Positions 1 through 4,286 of a DNA stretch of 5,718 nucleotides are shown here, piece by piece (the first letter of the stretch is position 1; each line of letters opens with the position of its first letter). Source of the DNA: an uncultured Collinsella sp. GTDB lineage: Bacteria; Actinomycetota; Coriobacteriia; Coriobacteriales; Coriobacteriaceae. A model generated the notes under the pieces. The model searched no databases, had not been told where the DNA came from, and saw only the letters and a list, made by a program, of their open reading frames with translations. The DNA lies in NCBI GenBank assembly GCA_900551625.1, contig URWZ01000115.1, positions 1 to 5,718 of the forward strand, read 5' to 3'. The translations under genes were made by a program, and so were the position numbers.

Positions 1-47
1 GAGATAGCGTAGCGTCTCGTGGGCTCGGAGATGTGTATAAGAGACAG
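1..47. other. Illumina Nextera i7-side adapter (artefact)
   Basis: Bases 14-47 match the Nextera read-2 transposase adapter, ending in the 19-base Tn5 mosaic end at 29-47. Bases 1-5 (GAGAT) match the end of the P7 primer, and the eight bases at 6-13 (AGCGTAGC) sit exactly where the i7 index belongs. This is untrimmed library sequence and should be masked; genomic sequence starts at about 48. Confidence 0.98.
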
Positions 48-56
48 GTTTTGAAT

Positions 57-115
57 TGTCTCGATCTGTAACAAGTGGACCCATTTTCCACTGCTAGATG
101 TTACAGATCGAGACA
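57..115. repeat. 59-bp palindromic repeat, family A copy 1
   Basis: A perfect 16-bp inverted repeat (57-72 with 100-115) encloses 27 bases. A second stem, AGTGGA 74-79 with TCCACT 87-92, lies inside it. There is no T-run on either side, so it is not a standard terminator. About 47 of 59 bases match copy 2 by hand alignment, and both copies have the same length and the same 27-base centre. It lies beyond the rubredoxin terminator, next to the artificial left end. It could be a REP-like structural repeat or a dyad binding site; I cannot assign a role. Confidence 0.85.
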
Positions 116-129
116 TTTCTTCAGCTCCA

Positions 130-200
130 ACCTTTTGTCTCAATCTGTAACAGATAGACCCGTTTTGAGCCGTTAGATGTTACAGATTAAGACAAAAGGT
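130..200. repeat. Palindromic repeat, family A copy 2
   Basis: A 22-bp inverted repeat (130-151 with 179-200) has one mismatch (C141 against A189) around a 27-base centre. The mismatch becomes a G.U pair if the minus strand is transcribed. The core at 136-194 aligns with copy 1 without gaps, starting 79 bases after it. Most differences are in the centre, while the arms are conserved, as expected if the fold or dyad matters. Confidence 0.85.
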
Positions 201-261
201 CGGCCGGACTCACGACAGACATGATCGGCTAACAGCAGCCGCAATCCCTTGGGGACGGAGG

Positions 262-298
262 AAAAGGGCCCCGGCCGAAATATCCGACCGAGACCCTT
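262..298 (-). terminator. Intrinsic terminator of the rubredoxin gene
   Basis: Read on the minus strand, 298-285 pairs with 277-264 to give a 14-bp stem with three G.U pairs and a 7-base loop, running into TTTT at 265-262. The wobble pairs exist only in the minus-strand RNA, which fixes its direction. It begins about 40 bases after the rubredoxin stop codon. Confidence 0.8.
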
Positions 299-338
299 GG
301 ACAGAGCTATGTGTTGCTGCAAGTCGTGTGTCTACGAG

Positions 339-482
339 TTACTCCTCGACGAGCTCAAACTGATCGGGACCGACGCCGCACACCGGGCACACGTAATCCT
401 CGGGCAGCTCGGGCGTGTCGACCTCAACCTCATAACCGCAAACGGTGCACACGAACTTATACGTCTTCTTCTCCTCAGCCAT
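339..482 (-). CDS. Rubredoxin, compact form
   Basis: This 47-residue protein has two iron-binding knuckles, CTVCG (C12, C15) and CPVCG (C32, C35), which would hold one iron atom through four cysteines. Rubredoxins are cytoplasmic one-electron carriers, in anaerobes often serving enzymes that remove oxygen, peroxide or NO. Sixteen residues separate the two cysteine pairs, against about 29 in classical rubredoxins and about 12 in rubrerythrin tails, so a loop is missing. Start ATG at 482 is set by GAGAGGAGA (488-496), about five bases upstream, and by an acidic-basic N-terminus MAEEKK. It follows the flavin reductase by 88 bases on the same strand and has its own terminator at 262-298. The metal site makes the family assignment strong; its electron donor is inferred from the neighbour. 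Confidence 0.93.
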   Translation of the reverse strand: MAEEKKTYKFVCTVCGYEVEVDTPELPEDYVCPVCGVGPDQFELVEE

Positions 483-525
483 GATGTTCTCCTCTCGAAC
501 GTGACTGCTGGTGTACTTACTTATT

Positions 526-553
526 AGTATATATTCTCAATAATATTATGCAA
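526..553 (-). promoter_or_regulatory. Candidate promoter of the rubredoxin gene
   Basis: On the minus strand a -35-like TTGCAT (553-548) is followed after 16 bases by a -10-like TATACT (531-526), in an AT-rich island unlike the surrounding GC-rich DNA. This would let the rubredoxin gene be expressed apart from the flavin reductase. The AT-rich stretch could also hold a metal or redox regulator site, but I see no clear palindrome of that kind. Confidence 0.5.
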
Positions 554-570
554 GTAGTTTTGCAGCATTT

Positions 571-1074
571 CTACCCTTGGTACGAAGACGCCTTGGGCGG
601 CGTCTTGCCCTTCAGCACCTTGTGGTAGTAGTCATAGGTCAACGGAGTCTCACCGCTCAGACGCTCGGCATCTTCGACCTCGCCAATAAAGAGCAAGTGT
701 GTGCCCACGTCAACAGTGTCAATCAAACGGCAGCTAAACAAGGCCGCCGCGTGCTCGGGCACATAGGGCATGCCCAGAGCGGTCTCACGGGTCTCGTACT
801 TGGCAAACTTGTCATAATCGCTGCTGGTGCGGAAGCCAAAGTTGCCGATATAGAGCATATCGGCCGTCTGATCGATCACGGTCAGTGCAAAGGCCTTGGC
901 AGACGAGATAACACCAGACGTGACATTTTCCTTGTTCACGGCAACCGAAATGCGCGGCGGCGCGGACGTCACCTGCACCGCCGTGTTGATGACGCAGCCG
1001 GCACGTAGCCCGTCGGCCGCAGCACTCACCACATACAGGCCGCTCGGCATCGTAAAGAACGCAGTTTTGTCCAT
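571..1074 (-). CDS. Flavin reductase-like FMN protein (Hrb/flavoredoxin type)
   Basis: This 167-residue protein is a flavin reductase-like domain over its whole length. Typical segments are MPSGLYVV near residue 9, GCVINTAVQVTS (27-38) followed by PRISVAVNK (40-48), FGFRTSSDYDKF (79-90), HLLFIGEV (126-133) and YDYYHK (148-153). Relatives such as Moorella Hrb bind FMN and pass electrons from NAD(P)H to rubredoxin and on to flavodiiron proteins. In Hrb a rubredoxin domain follows this domain directly; here the protein stops at a linker-like KTPPKASSYQG and a separate rubredoxin gene follows 88 bases on. I chose ATG 1074 because the family begins at MDKTAFFTMPSG and GGGGAG lies eight bases upstream. 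The frame stays open to 1266, but that part runs through a terminator and a palindrome. The partner assignment is inference. Confidence 0.88.
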   Translation of the reverse strand: MDKTAFFTMPSGLYVVSAAADGLRAGCVINTAVQVTSAPPRISVAVNKENVTSGVISSAKAFALTVIDQTADMLYIGNFGFRTSSDYDKFAKYETRETALGMPYVPEHAAALFSCRLIDTVDVGTHLLFIGEVEDAERLSGETPLTYDYYHKVLKGKTPPKASSYQG

Positions 1075-1125
1075 AACGACCACTCCCCTAACCCGGGTTG
1101 GAACCTCATGGATGTATGTACCCAC

Positions 1126-1159
1126 AAAAAAGGCGGCGCCCATAACAGACACCACCTTT
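1126..1159 (-). terminator. Intrinsic terminator between smpB and the flavin reductase gene
   Basis: On the minus strand 1159-1150 pairs with 1138-1129 (AAAGGTGGTG with CGCCGCCTTT), with two G.U pairs and an 11-base loop. Six Ts follow at 1131-1126, three of them counted in the stem. On the plus strand the G.U pairs become C.A mismatches, so it faces minus. It lies 122 bases after the smpB stop and ends 51 bases before the flavin reductase ATG. It probably ends the TPR-smpB transcript; leader attenuation of the flavin reductase gene is possible, though I see no riboswitch. Confidence 0.65.
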
Positions 1160-1201
1160 GAGACATATGTGTCAGAACAGCAAGCAAGATGAGACGCCCG
1201 C

Positions 1202-1268
1202 AGTTGCGGTGAAATAGGGACTGAATAGCCCCTCAAACAGGCAAAACAGTCCGTATTCCACCGCAACT
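1202..1268. repeat. 67-bp palindromic repeat, family B
   Basis: The outer arms 1202-1216 and 1254-1268 form a 15-bp stem with one mismatch (A1212 against C1258), which becomes a U.G pair in minus-strand RNA. After one unpaired position, GGACTG (1218-1223) pairs with CAGTCC (1247-1252) around a 23-base loop. It starts 12 bases after the smpB stop codon and would form a strong 3' hairpin in that transcript, but has no T-run. I recall similar elements scattered in Collinsella genomes; that is memory, not a search. Confidence 0.85.
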
Positions 1269-1280
1269 TATGAAGGGTGG

Positions 1281-1751
1281 TCAGCGATTACGCTCCTTAA
1301 GCGCGCGATCGATTTCGCGCTGAACGTCGCGTTTTGCCATGTCTTCGCGCTTGTCGTAGAGCTTTTTGCCGCGGCCCAGGCCCAGCAGCAGCTTTACGCG
1401 GCCGTCGGTATTAAAGTAGAGCTCCAACGGCACCAGCGCATAGCCGCGGTTGCGCAGTTTGCCGTCAAGAAAATCGATCTCCTTGCGATGCAGCAGCAGG
1501 CGGCGCCGGCGATCGGGATCACGGTTCCACACGCCACCATGGCTGTAAGGGTGAATATGCAACCCCACCAGCCAGCACTCGCCGCCGCGAATCAGCGCAA
1601 AAGTGTCAGTGATCTGACAGGCGCGCTCGCGAATCGACTTGACCTCGGTACCGCTCAGTTCAATGCCACATTCGAACGTCTCGTCGATAAAGTACTCGTG
1701 ATGCGCCGAGCGATTCTTGGAAATGAGCTTGCGTTCGCGCTTACTGGGCAT
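1281..1751 (-). CDS. smpB: SsrA-binding protein SmpB
   Basis: SmpB binds tmRNA and carries it to stalled ribosomes for trans-translation, which frees the ribosome and tags the unfinished peptide for degradation. The 156-residue product is full length for the family. Visible hallmarks are the N-terminal KLISKNRSAHHEYF, GTEVKS (34-39), HIHPYSHGG (65-73), RKLLLH-like RRLLLHRKEI (83-92) and GKKLYDKRE (128-136), which leads into the basic C-terminal tail that enters the decoding centre. ATG 1751 starts the canonical MPSKRERK and has AAGGAGG six bases upstream; the longer reading to 1892 lies inside the preceding gene. Its start overlaps the TPR gene by 11 bases, which implies translational coupling. 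The tmRNA gene is not in this window. Confidence 0.97.
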   Translation of the reverse strand: MPSKRERKLISKNRSAHHEYFIDETFECGIELSGTEVKSIRERACQITDTFALIRGGECWLVGLHIHPYSHGGVWNRDPDRRRRLLLHRKEIDFLDGKLRNRGYALVPLELYFNTDGRVKLLLGLGRGKKLYDKREDMAKRDVQREIDRALKERNR

Positions 1752-2658
1752 CGCCGGCCTCCTTGACGCCGTCGGCCCCCTTGTCGTCGCCCGTGCGCTT
1801 TGCCTTGCGCTCGGCGTTGAGCTCGGCATCGCTCTCGCGCACCAGCTTAATGATCGCCGCGCATGCCTCCTCGCCCACCAGATCGCGGGCACGGACCGTC
1901 AGGCGCGTAGCCTCCTGCTTATCACCGTCGCTCGCAGCGTCGGTCGCACACATAATCAGGCAAATGGCAATCTCGGCCGAAGGCGAGGTCGGTACGCCCT
2001 GCAACGCCAGCTCGCCCATCACGTGCTCGTCGCTCTCCTCGGCGGCATCGGGATAGGCAGTATGAATCTTGTTGAGCAGGCGTGTCGTATGCGTATCGCC
2101 AGGGGCCAAGCGCAGCGCCAGGCGCGCGCAAGCCACGGCCGCCGAGACGTTCTCGGTCTCGGGCTCAAGGAAATACTGGCCCAAGTTGGCGTAGGCGCGA
2201 GCGGCGCACTTGCCGTCGCTCGCACGCTCTAACACCGAAAACGAAAGCGAAGCCCACTCCTGCTTGTCCTCGAGGGCGCGGAATAGCTCGGCAAGATCCA
2301 GGCGGTAGTTGCAGTTCATGGGGTCCCAGCGCACGGCTTGCATCAAGGCGTTGCGAGCACTCACATAATCCTGCTGGCGAATGTAGGCAAACGCCATGTC
2401 GGAATACAGGCGATCAAAGGGCACCTCGACCTGCACCAGCTCGCGCGGATCTTTTTCCACGCGACGGTAGGCCAGACGCTCAAACTTGCTATCGAAGCTA
2501 AAGTACTGGCGGTTCTCCTCCGTCTTGCACTCGGCATCGATATACTCCTCGGCGAGCTCAACCAGACGTTCCAACAGCGGCGTCGCCGTTGCCAAGTCTC
2601 CCTGCGCCAGGTAATTCTCGGCATACGTAATGTCTTGCAAGCTGATGGGCAGGTCCAT
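1741..2658 (-). CDS. Tetratricopeptide repeat protein of unknown role
   Basis: This 305-residue soluble protein has no signal peptide or membrane segment. It is largely helical, with TPR-like helix pairs at about residues 84-117 (LYSDMAFAYIRQQDYVSARNA and onward, ending near WDP) and 153-187 (ARAYANLGQYF through ALRLAPGD), plus a weaker pair at 10-40. TPRs are protein-binding scaffolds and no enzyme motif is visible. The last 30 residues are charged, rich in D, E and K, and probably disordered. ATG 2658 is preferred to GTG 2664 because the GAGGAG site overlaps that GTG. It is the first gene of a two-gene operon, overlapping smpB by 11 bases, and lies just after a tRNA terminator. A link to translation quality control is suggested only by the operon. 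Confidence 0.85.
   Translation of the reverse strand: MDLPISLQDITYAENYLAQGDLATATPLLERLVELAEEYIDAECKTEENRQYFSFDSKFERLAYRRVEKDPRELVQVEVPFDRLYSDMAFAYIRQQDYVSARNALMQAVRWDPMNCNYRLDLAELFRALEDKQEWASLSFSVLERASDGKCAARAYANLGQYFLEPETENVSAAVACARLALRLAPGDTHTTRLLNKIHTAYPDAAEESDEHVMGELALQGVPTSPSAEIAICLIMCATDAASDGDKQEATRLTVRARDLVGEEACAAIIKLVRESDAELNAERKAKRTGDDKGADGVKEAGDAQ
1758..1764 (-). promoter_or_regulatory. Ribosome binding site of smpB
   Basis: AAGGAGG on the minus strand, six bases before ATG 1751. It lies within the last codons of the TPR gene. It decides the smpB start against upstream in-frame starts and suits re-initiation by ribosomes ending the TPR frame at 1741. Confidence 0.85.
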
Positions 2659-2663
2659 GGCCA

Positions 2664-2669
2664 CTCCTC
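2664..2669 (-). promoter_or_regulatory. Ribosome binding site of the TPR gene
   Basis: GAGGAG on the minus strand, five bases before ATG 2658. Its last base is the G of an in-frame GTG at 2664, so that GTG cannot use the site. Confidence 0.75.
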
Positions 2670-2714
2670 AAACCGGACGAAACGCGACAAATGCCGCGTG
2701 TGTGGTGAATACAC

Positions 2715-2742
2715 AAAACCCGGGTCTCTTGCGAGGCCCGGG
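2715..2742 (-). terminator. Intrinsic terminator of the tRNA operon
   Basis: On the minus strand CCCGGG (2742-2737) pairs with CCCGGG (2724-2719), extended inward by three more pairs with one mismatch around a GCAA loop, and followed by TTTT. It begins about 12 bases after the tRNA-Glu CCA end. The TPR gene ATG lies 56 bases further on, so the TPR-smpB operon needs its own promoter there or lives on read-through; I see no clear promoter in that gap. Confidence 0.82.
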
Positions 2743-2753
2743 CGTTCATTTTG

Positions 2754-2830
2754 TGGTAGCCCGTACCAGATTCGAACTGGTGATCTCCGCCTTGAGAGGG
2801 CGGCGTCCTAAACCGCTAGACGAACGGGCC
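2754..2830 (-). tRNA. tRNA-Glu (anticodon CUC)
   Basis: The full cloverleaf is visible. The acceptor stem is GGCCCGT with ACGGGCT, starting with a G.U pair. The D arm lies within GTCTAGCGGTTTAGGAC. The anticodon stem is CCGCC/GGCGG around CTCTCAA, giving anticodon CUC (reads GAG). The variable loop has five bases and the T arm is ACCAG TTCGAAT CTGGT. CCA is encoded (2756-2754). Length is 77 bases with CCA. It follows tRNA-Gln by 17 bases and is surely on the same transcript. Confidence 0.97.
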
Positions 2831-2847
2831 ATATGTAGCAAATGCAA

Positions 2848-2921
2848 TGGCTGGGATGGAGGGAGTCGAACCCCCATTGACGGAACCAGAATCCGCTGTC
2901 CTGCCATTAGACGACATCCCA
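2848..2921 (-). tRNA. tRNA-Gln (anticodon CUG)
   Basis: The acceptor stem TGGGATG pairs with CATCCCA, starting with the U1-A72 pair typical of tRNA-Gln. The anticodon stem is GCGGA/TCCGT around TTCTGGT, giving anticodon CUG (reads CAG). The T arm is GGGGG TTCGACT CCCTC, the discriminator is G, and CCA is encoded (2850-2848). Length is 74 bases with CCA. It is the first gene of the two-tRNA operon. Confidence 0.97.
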
Positions 2922-2965
2922 ATGACTGCATCGCTGCGCTCGGCTGTGCCTTTGCGCAAGAAAGA

Positions 2966-2994
2966 AATATACGGGAAGTCACGCCATGACGCAA
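2966..2994 (-). promoter_or_regulatory. Promoter of the tRNA-Gln/Glu operon
   Basis: On the minus strand -35 TTGCGT (2994-2989) and -10 TATATT (2971-2966) are separated by 17 bases. The -10 ends 44 bases before the 5' end of tRNA-Gln, leaving a short leader for RNase P to remove. The A/T-rich tract just upstream resembles an UP element. Confidence 0.75.
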
Positions 2995-2997
2995 GCC

Positions 2998-3032
2998 CCA
3001 ATTTTGACTTTTTTGAAATTCGGTCAAATTGG
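2998..3032. promoter_or_regulatory. AT-rich inverted repeat upstream of the tRNA promoter
   Basis: CCAATTTTGAC (2998-3008) and GTCAAATTGG (3023-3032) form a near-perfect inverted repeat with one extra T. It starts three bases beyond the -35 box of the tRNA promoter. The A/T runs fit an UP element; the dyad could also be a regulator site. It may equally serve the plus-strand gene at 3198, in the other direction. Confidence 0.45.
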
Positions 3033-3197
3033 CCTAATTTCGTCCAACCCGTGAAGGACCTGTGAAGCCGACCGCTGTACACGAAGGGCAAAACGCCGCG
3101 AGCGGTAGCCGTCAACCGTTGGCAGATTCTACTGCGAAAACGATAGCACCAGGCAACACAATCGAAGTATCAATGATCGCGTAGATATCGAGGCGCC

Positions 3198-3608
3198 ATG
3201 GACGAAGAGCTTGATTACCTATGGGAGACCCTGGGCCTCGAGATCACTGCCGACCTTTGGCCCGAACGGGACAAAATCCATCCCACGCTGCGCCCCGCCA
3301 TCACGGTGATGCAGGCAAATTACCGCCGTGCCTCATTTTTGATCATGCGGACGTCATGGCATGCGGCGCTCCCCGACCTCAAGCGCATCCAGGCAAGCCT
3401 CGTCGAGCTGTCCGGCATGCCGACCGTCATATCCGAGACGAACCTGGAGCAGCGGCAGCGCGAGCGCCTGCAGCGGCAACGGATTCCGTTTATCTGCCCC
3501 GGCATTCAGGCATATCTGCCCTTTATGGACGAAGAGTACTGGAGCGGCACGCCCGACAAGCACGTAAAGATCTACGACCCACACGAATGGGCGCAGCTGA
3601 AGGACTGA
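3198..3608 (+). CDS. Small hypothetical protein, possible stand-alone regulator domain
   Basis: This is a 136-residue soluble protein with no membrane segment. I do not recognise a named family with certainty. The segment QRIPFICPGIQAYLPF (94-109), preceded by a charged helix (LEQRQRERLQRQ), resembles a motif I recall in larger Coriobacteriia proteins annotated as MarR-like or winged-helix regulators, as do the N-terminal length and layout. If so, this copy lacks the C-terminal DNA-binding part. ATG 3198 has only a weak site, GAGG, a few bases upstream. It is the sole plus-strand gene in the window, divergent from the tRNA operon and convergent with the Spx-like gene, with hairpin repeats starting 17 bases after its stop. 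Even codon composition and the absence of a competing minus frame support it as real; function is unknown. Confidence 0.6.
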   Translation: MDEELDYLWETLGLEITADLWPERDKIHPTLRPAITVMQANYRRASFLIMRTSWHAALPDLKRIQASLVELSGMPTVISETNLEQRQRERLQRQRIPFICPGIQAYLPFMDEEYWSGTPDKHVKIYDPHEWAQLKD

Positions 3609-3625
3609 CCGGGGCAGGCCCGCTG

Positions 3626-3799
3626 GCGGAAAGTGCGTCCCAGATTTCAAGCTCAAACTGGTCCCCACTTTCCCGTAGAGCCCTCAACCGGAAGCCGTGT
3701 CCCAGAATCAGCGCTCGAAACGGGATGTCATTTCCGATAGAGCGCTCAACCGGAAAGCACATCCCAGAATCAGCACTCAAAATGGGACGCACTTTCCGC
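3626..3799. repeat. 2.8 tandem copies of a 62-base hairpin repeat, family C
   Basis: Read on the minus strand the units are 3797-3736 and 3735-3674 (62 bases each) and 3673-3626 (48 bases, lacking the joining segment). Each starts with GGAAA, has a TTTGAG-like centre followed by TCTGGG, and closes with TTCC, so each can fold into one hairpin. Units 1 and 2 share GCTGATTCTGGGA and the joiner CCGGTTGAG. The outermost arms, 3626-3642 and 3783-3799, form a perfect 17-bp inverted repeat, so the block as a whole is also palindromic. It fills the gap between two convergent genes, ending five bases after the stop of the Spx-like gene. There is no T-run. It may act as a two-way transcript end or RNA stabiliser, like REP clusters. 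Confidence 0.88.
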
Positions 3800-3804
3800 A
3801 GCCG

Positions 3805-4164
3805 CTACAGCAACGCCTCGGTCCAAGCCGCTTCCCTAAAGCCGGGGATCGCAAAGTCGTCGCCCACCAGTAGCGGACGCTTAACCAGCATGCCGTCGGT
3901 CGCCAGCAGCTCGCAGCATTCCTGGTCCGTCATACCCGCATCCAGGCGCGCCTTCAGGCCCAGCTCTCGATATTTCATGCCCGACGAGTTAAAGAAGCGT
4001 CGCACCGGCAGCCCCGAACGCGCAATCCAGGCCGCAAGTTCCTCAGCCGAAGGATTGTCTGTAACAATATCGCGATCGACGTACTCAACCCCATGCTCGT
4101 CCAACCAGGCCTTGGCCTTTTTACACGTCGAGCATTTGGGATATTCAACAAACAGCACTGCCAT
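3805..4164 (-). CDS. Spx/ArsC-family thioredoxin-fold protein
   Basis: This 119-residue protein is full length for the ArsC/Spx/YffB family. It has a CSTC redox motif (C11-C14) at the start of helix 1 after YPK, a conserved FFNSSGMKYRELGL segment (58-70), and LLATDGMLVKRPLL (86-99) with the cis-proline P97 of the thioredoxin fold. Family members are cytoplasmic: arsenate reductases with a different active site, or Spx-type regulators that sense disulfide stress at RNA polymerase. The CxxC pair favours a thiol-redox or Spx-like role; true arsenate reduction is unproven, and no ars genes are nearby. ATG 4164 follows AAGGGA by about six bases. A 12-base palindrome lies upstream at 4185-4196, and a TACAAT at 4243-4238 lacks a good -35 partner. 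Confidence 0.85.
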   Translation of the reverse strand: MAVLFVEYPKCSTCKKAKAWLDEHGVEYVDRDIVTDNPSAEELAAWIARSGLPVRRFFNSSGMKYRELGLKARLDAGMTDQECCELLATDGMLVKRPLLVGDDFAIPGFREAAWTEALL

Positions 4165-4184
4165 GGGGATTCCCTTCTTAGAAA

Positions 4185-4196
4185 AGACAAGTGTCT
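4185..4196. promoter_or_regulatory. Small palindrome upstream of the Spx-like gene
   Basis: AGACA-AG-TGTCT, a 5-bp inverted repeat with a 2-base centre, lies 20 bases before ATG 4164 and next to its ribosome site. It is placed as an operator would be, but is short enough to be chance. Confidence 0.25.
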
Positions 4197-4286
4197 GGCA
4201 AACAGCGCATCGATGGCCATCTGCGACCGATGCCGATATTGTAGCCAGCGCCGACGTACAGGCGGTCGCGGTTTTCCATCTTGAGG

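Noticed and set aside
57..200. CRISPR array
   Set aside because: Only two units are present, they are long palindromes, and no distinct spacers lie between short identical repeats.
249..527. A plus-strand 92-codon frame
   Set aside because: It is antisense to the rubredoxin gene and its terminator; the rubredoxin metal motifs on the minus strand are decisive.
571..1266. A 231-residue version of the flavin reductase starting at 1266
   Set aside because: The extra 64 residues are encoded by a palindrome and a terminator and lack family similarity; ATG 1074 has a good ribosome site.
1281..1892. A 203-residue version of SmpB
   Set aside because: The extension lies in the TPR gene in another frame, while ATG 1751 gives the family N-terminus and has AAGGAGG upstream.
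3070..3106. ACCGCT and AGCGGT inverted repeat about 25 bases apart, as a possible hairpin
   Set aside because: The arms are short, the loop is long, there is no T-run, and such matches are expected by chance in GC-rich DNA.
4178..4279. A 33-residue minus-strand peptide beginning MENRDRLYVGAGYN, between the VanZ-like and Spx-like genes
   Set aside because: There is no ribosome binding site before it and it overlaps the likely leader of the Spx-like gene; too weak to call.
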